Positions 49,901-58,097 of a stretch of DNA of 64,000 nucleotides are shown here, one piece after another. The translations under genes and the position numbers were made by a program. The number at the start of each line of letters is the position of its first letter. Position 1 is the first letter of the stretch. The notes beneath the pieces are model-generated. The model worked only from the letters and a program-made list of their open reading frames with translations. It did no database searches and was not told where the DNA came from. Source of the stretch: Moheibacter stercoris (GTDB lineage: Bacteria; Bacteroidota; Bacteroidia; Flavobacteriales; Weeksellaceae); assembly GCF_040545805.1 (NCBI RefSeq), contig NZ_JBEPMO010000003.1, forward strand, positions 124,001-188,000. The letters run 5' to 3'.

Positions 49901-51509
49901 TTGCATTTAGATTCTTGGTCACGCCCATATAATCCAAATTAACATGTCCAACTGTTGAAGTAAATTTCAACTGATAAGGTTGTTTCGAAAAATCAAAAGT
50001 TCCATTATAATTAGCCGTCAATTGAGGATCTTGAATGCCTAAAAATCCATTGAATTGTTGATTGGCCAAGCGTCCATCCAAGGTTACATTGTTGTAACGA
50101 TTTCCCATTAAATCCAAATAAGCCAATTTCCCATCGGCATCGATTTTAATGGTTTTTACATCTGTTCCTTGACCATCAAAATTAATTCGACCACTCACAA
50201 ATCCCAATTCAGGAACTTCTGTGATTTGTTTCAAATTAATATCATCGGCTATAAGCGAACCTGAATATTTCAAATTAGTACGATAATCCGAAAGTTTCAC
50301 CTTCATATCTGCATCTCCCAAACCTGTGATGGCATATCCGTCTACATTGATGACAGACGGATTTAAATTGAAATTCCCCGAATAATCCATTGTTCCAAAT
50401 CGGTTCATGAAATCAGGAATTGTCTTTCCGATAAAGGTTGGCAATAAGTTTTGAAGTCCTTGATAAGAAGTTTTGATTTTAACGGCTTTGGTATCGATGA
50501 TGATTTTTTCGCCATCGGTCATGTCAATTAAGGACAATTCATTTGCGGCGATGAAAGCACCATCACCTGACAATTGAAAATTGTTCAATTGCAAATTATT
50601 CAGTGTTCCAGAAACCGTTCCGACAACGTCAACCGTACTATTTTTATCGAAATTATCTACGAAATAACGAATGTCCTTGAAATTGACTTTGGAATTTTCT
50701 TTGAATTCTACATCCCAATTGACTTTATTGGCAAAATCTTTCAAGGCAGCTGTATTCTCATACGAAAAAACCAAATGACCATCTAAATCGGTGTCTGCTG
50801 TAACCAATTTCAAATCATCAACTCTAATTTCTTGATCGGAATAATGAACTTTTCCAGCGAAATTATTGATTTGATACAATTCATCATTTCGAACTCCATC
50901 AAAACTCATTCGTTTAATTTCTGCCCAGATTTCGTTATTTTCCAATTTGAAATCTTCAATCAAGGTGTTCAAATTATTGGAACGAATCCAATCTTGTTTG
51001 TATCCTTCTAAATTTTCATTTCGAATCAACAAATTCCCAGAAATGATTTCCACATTTCCTTGCAATAAAAAATCTGAAGGTTCTTTTTCTTCTTCTGAAG
51101 AAAAGCTATTGACCAATTTGATGAAGTTACTCGTATCATCGCCCTTATACGTAATCACTTTTACATCGGGTTCAAAAAGAGTCAATTTCTTGATGGCAAT
51201 ACGATTTGGATTTCGGATGATTCCAGTTAAACTCAATTTGGCTTCCAATCGCTGAATGTTGACAAATTCCAATCCGCGATCATCTTTGGTTGAAACACCG
51301 TATAAATTGATATCACCAAAATAATCAATGGCCACGCGATCCACAAAGATTTGAGTTCCAAAAGAATCATTGAGTTCTTTGACTGCATAATGCGCAATTT
51401 TGGTTTGAATCGATGGAATTTGAACGGCTATCATCACCGTTAGCAATAGAAAAAGCACCGCAATTGCGGGTATCAATATGATTCTACCTATTCTTCTCGC
51501 CGTTTTCAA
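46923..51509 (-). CDS. tamB: TamB/AsmA-like inner-membrane protein (DUF490)
   Basis: The 1528-residue protein has one N-terminal membrane anchor (about 8-28, IILIPAIAVLFLLLTVMIAV). A very long periplasmic region of repeated beta-strand units follows, and the C-terminal DUF490 domain (about 1150-1480) starts near NLEFHMNRAGNMTMNGVYTL. The bridge-like fold is thought to carry phospholipids, or to help Omp85-family proteins such as TamA insert outer-membrane proteins. The tail is basic and hydrophilic (PMPKKKGSENSLIRFK). It is divergent from tsaD, with overlapping promoters. No TamA gene is adjacent. Confidence 0.93.
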   Translation of the reverse strand: MKTARRIGRIILIPAIAVLFLLLTVMIAVQIPSIQTKIAHYAVKELNDSFGTQIFVDRVAIDYFGDINLYGVSTKDDRGLEFVNIQRLEAKLSLTGIIRNPNRIAIKKLTLFEPDVKVITYKGDDTSNFIKLVNSFSSEEEKEPSDFLLQGNVEIISGNLLIRNENLEGYKQDWIRSNNLNTLIEDFKLENNEIWAEIKRMSFDGVRNDELYQINNFAGKVHYSDQEIRVDDLKLVTADTDLDGHLVFSYENTAALKDFANKVNWDVEFKENSKVNFKDIRYFVDNFDKNSTVDVVGTVSGTLNNLQLNNFQLSGDGAFIAANELSLIDMTDGEKIIIDTKAVKIKTSYQGLQNLLPTFIGKTIPDFMNRFGTMDYSGNFNLNPSVINVDGYAITGLGDADMKVKLSDYRTNLKYSGSLIADDINLKQITEVPELGFVSGRINFDGQGTDVKTIKIDADGKLAYLDLMGNRYNNVTLDGRLANQQFNGFLGIQDPQLTANYNGTFDFSKQPYQLKFTSTVGHVNLDYMGVTKNLNAKVRANIEGDFSISNLDDFLGQIHLKDVYFTSNKDTLEIAQADIVSSKMNGTQNLAITVPGYLNGEINGQFRLSQLPDAIMNTVGSTTLMTYQAKPISPNQNFNFFFEVENDLFQMFDPRIQIAPGTIIDGQVDADTNTLIAELSSSEIGFDGIYVYNPLINVDTSKEIEQIYLRSDSLNAKNVMLYNVDLHTTPIQDSLLIKTNFQLGKEFPMDFDLNLFHTTDDKKNLVFGFSPSTIKIDENLWHLNPNNEKNSNRVIVNFDTNYYELQNLSLVSEDQKLLLDGYFASNTDYRLNADLEELVLSKIIPKNLLGNLKIDGIANGNIDVVRTKNEFKPLLEMTIDGLALNDFALGNLGGNGVYNVEENVFDLEVFLEQEQVQVLYINGYIDNKPEKPHINLTASLDDLNFKFVESFLSAAMSNVRGMVSGNMRFAGPIDSPEFEGNLDLANLGFTVDFLNVDYSFDGVNTVPVYKASEGQGSITLDEVTFRDTKFNTKGEVTGQLLFRDFATWFLNLSFNTKNLLVMNTTMAQNEQFFGRVFGQGAFSLFGPPERLDISATATINENSEFTINTGATKVESQSSLVRFIPEAVEEEVDGTPKGMNIDLNITAGPTTTVNLIFDPVSGDMVSANGSTQNLEFHMNRAGNMTMNGVYTLEYGKYELRQIPLVSRDFDIQAGSFVRWNGGDALNADMHILATYDRTISNVGEYLGAGFSQNYDVRVGIEITESLEDPQIDFKLDIPNAGTDVQSLIDYKFNLDPNEKMIQIGSILLLGQFITQSDVLTAGATSTGMGIAFKQLSSIIESLASGFSLDFDYVTGSSLSNTSDQLRTKLQVDLSPRWTFNGAVGLAVGGTAAANQNTTVETEVQWDVSKQMDKSMVVNFFTRPTNFGVESFGGAGNFQSFGAGITYRTSFDKLSEIFKKDEKLPPIMLRSTPSSEPPSLFDMMPANDTIQVLDGEKIEIPMDSIEGKEVSQKPMPKKKGSENSLIRFK

Positions 51510-51521
51510 ACTAAATATTCC

Positions 51522-51529
51522 GATATTTG
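51522..51529 (+). promoter_or_regulatory. -7-like box GATATTTG for tsaD-rsmE
   Basis: One mismatch from TAnnTTTG. It sits directly beside the minus-strand box of tamB, so the two promoters face away from each other and overlap. Confidence 0.35.
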
Positions 51530-51531
51530 CA

Positions 51532-51539
51532 CAAAATTA
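51532..51539 (-). promoter_or_regulatory. -7 box TAATTTTG for tamB
   Basis: This perfect TAnnTTTG on the minus strand predicts a leader of about 18 bases. Confidence 0.45.
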
Positions 51540-51567
51540 AGTGTAATTAATTAATAATAAACTTAAA

Positions 51568-52587
51568 ATGACGGATTTTCCGATAATTTTAGGAATTGAA
51601 TCTTCTTGCGACGATACCGCAGCAGCAGTTATTCAAAACCATCGAATTCTTTCCAATGTGATTGCCAATCAAAAAGTACACCAAAGCTATGGCGGTGTGG
51701 TACCCGAATTGGCTTCAAGAGCGCATCAACAAAATATTGTTCCAGTCGTTAATGAAGCTTTGAAACAAGCTGGAATTTCTCCAAATCAAATTGCTGGAAT
51801 CGCCTTTACGCGTGGACCAGGATTGATGGGTTCTTTGTTGGTTGGAAGTAGTTTTGCGAAATCCTTGAGCATGTCCTTAAATGTTCCTTTGATTGAAGTC
51901 AACCATATGCAAGGCCATATATTGGCGCATTTTATTGAAGATGCAAATGAATCATCACCTGAATTTCCTTTTTTGTGTTTAACGGTTAGCGGTGGACATA
52001 CGCAAATCGTGAAAATTTCCAATTATTTTGAAATGGAACTTTTGGGTGAAACGATTGACGATGCAGCCGGAGAAGCTTTTGACAAAGCTGGAAAAATTCT
52101 AGGATTGGATTATCCGTCTGGACCGATTATCGATAAATTGGCCAAAGAAGGAAATCCTGAAAAGTTCAAATTCTCGAAACCCAAAGTGGACGAATTGAAT
52201 TTTAGTTTCTCTGGATTAAAAACCGCAATCCTATATTTCATTCAAAAAGAAACTCAGAAAAATTCGAATTTCATTCAAGAAAATTTATATGATTTATGTG
52301 CTTCTATTCAAAAAACCATCATTGACATTTTGATGGATAAACTAGAAAAAGCCGTAGAAAAAACAGGAATAAAACAAGTTGCAATTGCAGGTGGAGTTTC
52401 GGCTAATTCTGAAATCAGAAATCGTTTGTTGGAAATGGAAACCAAAGCCAATTGGAAAGTTTACATTCCAAAATTTGAATACACAACCGACAATGCGGCG
52501 ATGATTGCCATTGCTGGACAGTTGAAATTTGAAAAGAATGAATTTACCGATGTTTCTGCTCAATCGGTTTCTAAATACAAGATCTAA
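51568..52587 (+). CDS. tsaD: tRNA threonylcarbamoyladenosine synthase subunit TsaD
   Basis: The 339-residue ATPase transfers threonylcarbamoyl to A37 of tRNAs reading ANN codons. ASKHA motifs are ILGIESSCDDTAAAVI, the metal-binding His pair in EVNHMQGHILAH, LTVSGGHTQIVKI, DDAAGEAFDKAGKILGLDYPSGP, and IAGGVSANSEIR with the final Asp in YTTDNAAMIAIAG. TsaB and TsaE are elsewhere. The rsmE start overlaps its stop by one base (TAATG). All of this is standard for bacteria. Confidence 0.96.
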   Translation: MTDFPIILGIESSCDDTAAAVIQNHRILSNVIANQKVHQSYGGVVPELASRAHQQNIVPVVNEALKQAGISPNQIAGIAFTRGPGLMGSLLVGSSFAKSLSMSLNVPLIEVNHMQGHILAHFIEDANESSPEFPFLCLTVSGGHTQIVKISNYFEMELLGETIDDAAGEAFDKAGKILGLDYPSGPIIDKLAKEGNPEKFKFSKPKVDELNFSFSGLKTAILYFIQKETQKNSNFIQENLYDLCASIQKTIIDILMDKLEKAVEKTGIKQVAIAGGVSANSEIRNRLLEMETKANWKVYIPKFEYTTDNAAMIAIAGQLKFEKNEFTDVSAQSVSKYKI

Positions 52588-53285
52588 TGCAATTATTCAT
52601 CGGTAACATCAACGGACAATTCGGAGAATTGGAAGCGGAAGAAACCCAACATTTTTCGCGCGTTTTACGTGGGAAATTAGGTCAAGAAATCTATCTTACC
52701 GATGGAAAAGGTACTCTTGCGAAAGGTGTCGTAACCGAAATCCACAACAAAAGTATTCAGCTGGAATTAAGTGAAATTCAAGAAAATTTCGAGCAACGAC
52801 CTTATTTTTTACATATCGCCATCGCTCCGACTAAAAATATAGATCGAATCGAATATTTTTTGGAAAAAGCGACTGAAATTGGAATTGATGAAATAACCTT
52901 TTTAAAATCCTTTCATTCGGAACGAAAAAACATCAATCTCGAAAGATGCCAAAAAATTGTCAATGCGGCCGTGAAACAATCTTTGAAAGCTTATGTCCCC
53001 AAATTGAATGATTTAACCAAATTCACCGATTTTGTCGCACAAGATTTTTCCGAAACCAAATTGATTGCGCATTGCGAAGAAGATTTCGAGCGAAAAAACT
53101 TCAAAGAAATTCTTCAACCCAACGAAAATTATCTGATTCTAATTGGACCTGAAGGTGATTTTTCCTTGGATGAAATCAAGTTAGCAGAAGAGAACGGTTT
53201 CCAAGGAATTTCCTTGGGTCATCAAAGATTCCGAACCGAAACCGCTGCCTTAAATGCTGTTTTTGGATTGGATTGGGCGAATTAA
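52587..53285 (+). CDS. rsmE: 16S rRNA (uracil-1498-N3) methyltransferase RsmE
   Basis: The 232-residue SPOUT-class enzyme methylates U1498 of 16S rRNA. The N-terminal PUA-like domain has HFSRVLRGKLGQEIYLTDGKG. The knotted C-terminal domain has PYFLHIAIAPTKNIDRIEYFLEKATEIG, then YLILIGPEGDFSLDEI, then GISLGHQRFRTETAALNAVFG. It is translated together with tsaD. The next gene is convergent, with only 3 bases between the stop codons. Confidence 0.93.
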   Translation: MQLFIGNINGQFGELEAEETQHFSRVLRGKLGQEIYLTDGKGTLAKGVVTEIHNKSIQLELSEIQENFEQRPYFLHIAIAPTKNIDRIEYFLEKATEIGIDEITFLKSFHSERKNINLERCQKIVNAAVKQSLKAYVPKLNDLTKFTDFVAQDFSETKLIAHCEEDFERKNFKEILQPNENYLILIGPEGDFSLDEIKLAEENGFQGISLGHQRFRTETAALNAVFGLDWAN

Positions 53286-53288
53286 AAT

Positions 53289-54878
53289 TTATTTCTTCAA
53301 CAAATTAATACTCACCGTTGCCAATTCGGAATCGGGGAATTTTTTGAATAAATTCTGATCGGGTTGCAAACCAGATTCAACACAAATTCGATGAAACACA
53401 TCAACTTCCACAATGTATTGATCGGAAAATCCGTGTGTCGCATCATAAGCAGTTGCAGCAGTTAATCCAAGATTTTTAGCCGTCAAATCCGGAGAAAGTG
53501 TATGCAATTCAATCAACAACAAGCCGAATTTCTCCACATAAGGTGTCCATTTTTTCAAATGCAACAATAGATTTTCTTCCACATCTTGATTGGACAAACG
53601 TTTCCCTCTAAAGGCAAAAGCACCAGTTGACGTACTAATTCGATTGGAATTCAACTCTTCGACATCTTCCCAAATTCGATTATGGTCGAGAAAAGTTCGG
53701 ATGTTCAATAAATCTCCCAATTCGATTTCGTAATCATTTTTCAAATCATCTGCCAATCGTTTTGGATCGCCAATATCACCCCAAATGACTTTCGCCCAAA
53801 TGTCATTTTTGATCAAATTGGCTCTCGTCACTTTTAAAGCTGCTTTGTTATAATCCGCACCGACTAAAAACAATGGATGTTCATCCAAATGCTTACCACG
53901 CAAAGTTTGGCGATCAATTACTTCGTAAAGATGTTGTAATAGTGCGCCGTTTCCGCAACCCATATCCAAAATCCCTTTGGGTTGTTCAGACAAAGGTCGA
54001 TTGAAAATATCGATGATGAATTCGTCCAGCACTTTGAAATAAGTGGAATGCGCTCCTCCACTACCCCAAACGTTCATTTCGCGGTCTACGTGAATTTCGT
54101 CTTCGCCCAATTCGATTTCACGCAATTCATTGGCTTTGCCAAATAAGAGTTTTTGAAGTTTGGCAAACATGGGCAAATAGGAAACCGTTACGCCATAAGC
54201 CGAAGCTCGACGCGCAAAAAACAATCCCTTTTCAGTGAATTGATAATTCGAAAATCGTTTGGTAAACCAACCTAAATCGACCAAAGCATCTAAAATTTGA
54301 CTAAAACAGCCCGGATTTTTATGGAATTCATCAGCACTGAAAGAAGCTTCCATAAAATATTTATGAAACATTCCGCTCATTCCCAATTTCACAATTATTG
54401 GGCCAACAAATGCGCCTTCAATATGTTTTTGAACCTGAAAATCAAATGAATTTTCATCGAAATCTTCCAACAAAAAATTTCGATACACTTGAAAAGATTT
54501 ACTCCATTTTGAACCAAATTCGTCGGAAATTGTTTTCGAATTAAATAATTCATCATCCGACAAAAGTTCTGCCATATCGGAATAATAAGAGATATAAGGC
54601 AAAACCAATTCCGATTTTTCAGTCGTAGAAAGTTGAATTTGATTGGTCGAATTGTTCAATTCATATTTCAATAATCCTTGTGAAGCCAAGACGCGTAGAG
54701 CAACATTTAAGTAACCTTCATTGGCTTTAAATTCTGCATTCAATTCTCCTAAATCGACCGTTTTTTGTTCTAGAATTTTGGCATAAATTCCAGATTTCAC
54801 GAGTTGATTCATCACGGGCGCTGTGACCAATCCATCTAAATGTCTAAAAATAGAAGATCGTAATTGCTTTTTGTCCAT
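53289..54878 (-). CDS. Large class I SAM-dependent methyltransferase with tandem winged-helix-like N-terminal regions
   Basis: The 529-residue protein has two N-terminal winged-helix-like segments. They lie at about 1-75 (APVMNQLVKSGIYAKILEQK, LNVALRVLASQGLLKYEL) and about 150-235 (GPIIVKLGMSGMFHKYFMEA, SQILDALVDLGWFTKRFSNY). A Rossmann methyltransferase fold starts at about 300 with GILDMGCGNGALLQHLYE, followed by VGADYNKAALKVTRANL and WGDIGDPKRLADDL. A C-terminal ELHTLSPDLTAKNLGLTAATAYD segment closes it. The arrangement recalls methyltransferases of secondary metabolism (O- and PKS-associated), but no such cluster is present and the substrate cannot be assigned. Confidence 0.75.
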   Translation of the reverse strand: MDKKQLRSSIFRHLDGLVTAPVMNQLVKSGIYAKILEQKTVDLGELNAEFKANEGYLNVALRVLASQGLLKYELNNSTNQIQLSTTEKSELVLPYISYYSDMAELLSDDELFNSKTISDEFGSKWSKSFQVYRNFLLEDFDENSFDFQVQKHIEGAFVGPIIVKLGMSGMFHKYFMEASFSADEFHKNPGCFSQILDALVDLGWFTKRFSNYQFTEKGLFFARRASAYGVTVSYLPMFAKLQKLLFGKANELREIELGEDEIHVDREMNVWGSGGAHSTYFKVLDEFIIDIFNRPLSEQPKGILDMGCGNGALLQHLYEVIDRQTLRGKHLDEHPLFLVGADYNKAALKVTRANLIKNDIWAKVIWGDIGDPKRLADDLKNDYEIELGDLLNIRTFLDHNRIWEDVEELNSNRISTSTGAFAFRGKRLSNQDVEENLLLHLKKWTPYVEKFGLLLIELHTLSPDLTAKNLGLTAATAYDATHGFSDQYIVEVDVFHRICVESGLQPDQNLFKKFPDSELATVSINLLKK

Positions 54879-54994
54879 ACTTCAAATAATTGCCAAAAAT
54901 AACACAAATAGTCTATCAATTTTATAGACTAAAAGATTTAATTTTAAATTTCTATCGAAGATACTCGATACGAATGATTTATCAACAAAATAAA

Positions 54995-55028
54995 AAAAGC
55001 ATAAAAATTTCTCTTTATGCTTTTCTTG
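54995..55028 (-). terminator. Terminator of the aminotransferase-murB operon
   Basis: The stem AAAAGCATAAA/TTTATGCTTTT is followed by Ts on the minus strand and lies 21 bases after the murB stop. Confidence 0.75.
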
Positions 55029-55045
55029 TATTTTTCTCTAAAAGT

Positions 55046-56062
55046 TTAGATAATGTTCACTTCTCTTTCCAAGGTTATTCCGTATTGAAACTGAATGGAA
55101 TCGATGATGGATTGGGACAAATCATAAATTTCTTTTCCGGTTGCATTTCCATAATTCACCAAAACCAAAGCTTGTTTTTCGTGAACTCCTGCATCGCCGA
55201 ATTGTTTCCCTTTCCAACCTGCATTTTCAATCAACCAACCAGCAGCTACTTTTACAGAATCACCGCTCGAATATCCTGAAATGTTTGGATAGTTTTTTTT
55301 AATTTCTTCGAATTTTTGAGCCGAAATCACAGGATTCTTGAAAAAACTTCCCGAATTTCCAATTTCATTGGGATCGGGCAATTTGCTTTGTCTAATTTGA
55401 ATGACCGCTCGGCTCACATCTTGAATCGTTGGTTTTTCACAACCCATATTCGCCAATTCCGATTGAATTGCCCCATATTCTGTGTGCAAAACATGATTTC
55501 GTTTGCTTAGTTGAAACGTTACATCTAACAAAACAAATTGATTTTTCAATTCGTTTTTGAAAACAGATTCACGGTACCCAAATTGACAATCAGCATTGGA
55601 AAATACGCGCAAATTTCCAGTTGAAATTTCCATTGCAGTAAGTTCGGTCATCAAATCTTTGATCTCGACTCCATAGGCACCAATATTTTGCATAGGTGCA
55701 GTTCCCGCATTCCCAGGGATTAGCGAAAGATTTTGCAATCCGCCATAGTTTTTCGCCAAGGTAAATTGAACGAATTCGTGCCAATTTTCTCCCGCTTGAA
55801 CCTTTACCCAAACGAAATCTTCGGTTTCGCGAACAATTTCAATTCCTTTTAAATTGATTTTCACAACCAATCCATTCCAATCTTTTGTGAACAAAATATT
55901 GCTACCACCATTGAGAAATAAGATGGACAAATTTTGCTCTTTTCCGTATTGAATGGCTTCTTTAAGTTCTTCCAACGAGGAAACTTCTACGAAATACTCA
56001 GAAAAAACGTCAATTCCGAAGGTATTATAAGGCCGTAAGGATATTCTCTTTTGAATTTCCAA
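55046..56062 (-). CDS. murB: UDP-N-acetylenolpyruvoylglucosamine reductase MurB
   Basis: The 338-residue flavoenzyme reduces UDP-GlcNAc-enolpyruvate to UDP-MurNAc in peptidoglycan synthesis. FAD site motifs are NLSILFLNGGSNILFT and SLIPGNAGTAPMQNIGAYGVEI. The catalytic Ser lies in DPNEIGNSGSFFKNPVI and the Glu in the GDAGVHEKQALVLVNYGNAT stretch. It is of the type I (E. coli-like) form. It begins 16 bases after the aminotransferase stop, so the two are co-transcribed. Confidence 0.95.
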   Translation of the reverse strand: MEIQKRISLRPYNTFGIDVFSEYFVEVSSLEELKEAIQYGKEQNLSILFLNGGSNILFTKDWNGLVVKINLKGIEIVRETEDFVWVKVQAGENWHEFVQFTLAKNYGGLQNLSLIPGNAGTAPMQNIGAYGVEIKDLMTELTAMEISTGNLRVFSNADCQFGYRESVFKNELKNQFVLLDVTFQLSKRNHVLHTEYGAIQSELANMGCEKPTIQDVSRAVIQIRQSKLPDPNEIGNSGSFFKNPVISAQKFEEIKKNYPNISGYSSGDSVKVAAGWLIENAGWKGKQFGDAGVHEKQALVLVNYGNATGKEIYDLSQSIIDSIQFQYGITLEREVNII

Positions 56063-56078
56063 AATATTTAATTATCAA

Positions 56079-57278
56079 TTAATGAATCGTTCCCGGATAT
56101 TTTTTCAAAGCGGCTTTCAAGATTTCAACCGAACGTTCCAAATCTTCCTTCTTTAGAACATAAGCCAAACGAACTTGATTTTTCACGGTTTCAGGATTGC
56201 TATAAAATCCGTTTCCTGGCGCAACCATTACGGTTTCACCTTCTAAATTGAAATCATTCAACAACCAAATCGCAAAATCCTCAGCATCTTCTACTGGCAA
56301 TTCCACCATACAATAAAATGCACCTTTTGGATTTGGGCAAATTACACCTGGAATTTCGTTTAATTTGGAAACCAACAAATCACGACGACTTACATATTCC
56401 GCACGACAATCATCAAAATAAGCCCCAACATTTTGGTGTGCTGCAGTTGCTGCGTATTGACTTGTCAAAACGGGACTTAATCTTGCTTGAGCAAATTTCA
56501 AAGCTCTTGACAAAACTTCTTTGTTTCGTGTAATCATCGCACCCAATCTTGATCCACACATACTGAAACGTTTGGATTCAGAATCAATTACGATGACATT
56601 ATCTTTTAATTCGTCAAATCCTAAAACCGATTCGTGCTTTTCTCCACCGTATAAATATTCGGCATACACTTCATCAGAAATCAAATACAAATCATATTTA
56701 ATTACCAAATCCTTCAATTTCTCTAATTCTTCTTTGGAATACAAATAACCTGTAGGATTTCCTGGATGACAAATTAGAATCGCTTTGGTTTTATCCGTAA
56801 TTTTTTCTTCAAATGATTCGATAGGAGGCAATCCAAAATTCGTATCGATAGAAGATTGAATCGGAACAATTTTTACTTCGCTTTGAACGGCAAAACTATT
56901 GTAATTGGCATAGAATGGCTCAGGAATGATGATTTCATCACCAGGATTGGCAATGACTCCAAAAGTGAACAACAAGGCTTCCGAACCTCCATTGGTCACA
57001 ATAAAATGTTCTGGCTCAACTTCATATCCTCTACCTTTATAATAATCTGACAAAGCTTTGCGGTATTCTGGCGTTCCTTCGGAATGCGTATAGGCAATCA
57101 CATCAAATGGTAAATGATGGTAAGCATCCAATGCTGGAACCGGAGAAGCAATATCGGGTTGACCAATATTTAAATGATATACTTTGGTTCCTCTTTGTTT
57201 GGCTTTATCAGCATAAGGAACTAATTTTCTTATAGGAGACGAAGGCATTAAGTTGCCTTTAACAGATAATTGCGGCAT
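56079..57278 (-). CDS. Pyridoxal-phosphate aminotransferase, class I (aspartate-type)
   Basis: The 399-residue enzyme has the fold type I aminotransferase features. These are VYHLNIGQPDIASPVPA, FIVTNGGSEALLFTFGVI, the IPEPFYANYNSF loop, AILICHPGNPTGYLYS with the substrate Asn, YLISDEVYAEYLYGG with the PLP-binding Asp and Tyr, the PLP lysine in VIDSESKRFSMCGSRLGAMI, and the C-terminal Arg of QVRLAYVLKK. The substrate is likely aspartate or an aromatic amino acid. It is the first gene of an operon with murB; the two have no direct metabolic link. Confidence 0.92.
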   Translation of the reverse strand: MPQLSVKGNLMPSSPIRKLVPYADKAKQRGTKVYHLNIGQPDIASPVPALDAYHHLPFDVIAYTHSEGTPEYRKALSDYYKGRGYEVEPEHFIVTNGGSEALLFTFGVIANPGDEIIIPEPFYANYNSFAVQSEVKIVPIQSSIDTNFGLPPIESFEEKITDKTKAILICHPGNPTGYLYSKEELEKLKDLVIKYDLYLISDEVYAEYLYGGEKHESVLGFDELKDNVIVIDSESKRFSMCGSRLGAMITRNKEVLSRALKFAQARLSPVLTSQYAATAAHQNVGAYFDDCRAEYVSRRDLLVSKLNEIPGVICPNPKGAFYCMVELPVEDAEDFAIWLLNDFNLEGETVMVAPGNGFYSNPETVKNQVRLAYVLKKEDLERSVEILKAALKKYPGTIH

Positions 57279-57384
57279 TTGTTAATTTTTTCATTAAATG
57301 GATGTAAAGATAAAATTTTTGGTATTGTTTTTGCCTTATCTTTAAGAGAAATTAAAAATCAATTATAATCTAAAATCAAAAACT

Positions 57385-57699
57385 ATGGCAAAGGAAAGTG
57401 GCGCATTTAAATTATTAGCCGGATTATTAATCGGTGCAGCAGCAGGCGCAGCAGCTGGTTTATTATTAGCTCCTCAATCTGGAGAGGAAACTCGCAAACA
57501 ATTGAGAAAAGAAGCTGATAAATTGAAAAAAGATTTGGATAAATATTCCAATGATTTCAGTGAACAAGCTAAAAAAGCAAAAAAAGATATCGAAGCTCGT
57601 TTAGCGGAAGTAAAGTCAAAATTGCAAAGTACTGCAAATGATGTAAAGGATTCTGCTAAAAAAGCAAAAGATGAATTTCAAGAAAATGTAGGGGTTTAA
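57385..57699 (+). CDS. YtxH-domain envelope protein
   Basis: The 104-residue protein has an N-terminal glycine-alanine rich helix (GLLIGAAAGAAAGLLLAPQSG), which is the YtxH domain (formerly annotated as gas vesicle-like). A long charged coiled coil (about 40-100) follows, with many Lys/Asp/Glu and Ala. Such proteins are associated with general stress and desiccation responses. It opens a three-gene cassette of small membrane/envelope proteins. Its stop codon lies inside a terminator hairpin. Confidence 0.88.
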   Translation: MAKESGAFKLLAGLLIGAAAGAAAGLLLAPQSGEETRKQLRKEADKLKKDLDKYSNDFSEQAKKAKKDIEARLAEVKSKLQSTANDVKDSAKKAKDEFQENVGV

Positions 57700-57714
57700 T
57701 TAACCCCTTTTTTT
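57691..57714 (+). terminator. Terminator overlapping the YtxH stop codon
   Basis: The stem GGGGTT/AACCCC with loop TAATT contains the TAA stop and is followed by seven Ts. The next gene has its own promoter box directly after it. Confidence 0.78.
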
Positions 57715-57721
57715 ATCTTTG
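57714..57721 (+). promoter_or_regulatory. -7 box TATCTTTG for the holin-like gene
   Basis: This perfect TAnnTTTG begins in the last T of the upstream terminator tract. The leader is about 12 bases. Confidence 0.5.
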
Positions 57722-57737
57722 TTCAAAACCCCTTACT

Positions 57738-58097
57738 ATGTTCGATGATTTAAAACAATATATTAATAATCGAATTGCCTACGCTAAACTTGAAATTGTT
57801 GATTCTGTCAGCAATATGATTTCGGCTGGAGTGTTTGGTGTTCTTGTAGGAATGCTGATCATGATGGTTTTATTCTTAGGTAGTTTAGCCGCAGGATTTT
57901 TATTTGGAACTTTATTTGACAACCTTGGATATGGTTTTCTAACTGTGATGGGATTCTATGTACTTCTTCTTGGAATCTTATTTGCCTTTAGAAAGAAAAT
58001 CATGACCAAAGTTACAGATACCGTTATTGAAGCGGCTATGGATGCCATTGACAATTCAGATGATGACGAAAACGAAGAAGATGAAACACATCAATAA
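57738..58097 (+). CDS. Holin-X/DUF1469-type small membrane protein
   Basis: The 119-residue protein has an N-terminal amphipathic helix (LKQYINNRIAYAKLEIVDSVSNM). Two membrane helices come next (about 33-58, GVFGVLVGMLIMMVLFLGSLAAGFLF; and 65-85, LGYGFLTVMGFYVLLLGILF), with a strongly acidic tail (DNSDDDENEEDETHQ). It resembles the actinobacterial-type putative phage holin family often found on chromosomes next to YtxH. Here it is not linked to a phage. It overlaps the next gene by 17 bases. Confidence 0.85.
   Translation: MFDDLKQYINNRIAYAKLEIVDSVSNMISAGVFGVLVGMLIMMVLFLGSLAAGFLFGTLFDNLGYGFLTVMGFYVLLLGILFAFRKKIMTKVTDTVIEAAMDAIDNSDDDENEEDETHQ

Noticed and set aside
58027..58080. Earlier ATG for the third gene of the YtxH cassette
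   Set aside because: It overlaps the holin-like gene by 71 bases; the ATG at 58081 gives a natural overlap of 17 bases and a better N-terminus.
57738..58097. Prophage remnant suggested by holin-like genes here and at 63615
   Set aside because: Both are small membrane families common on chromosomes; no lysin, integrase, capsid or attachment site is near.
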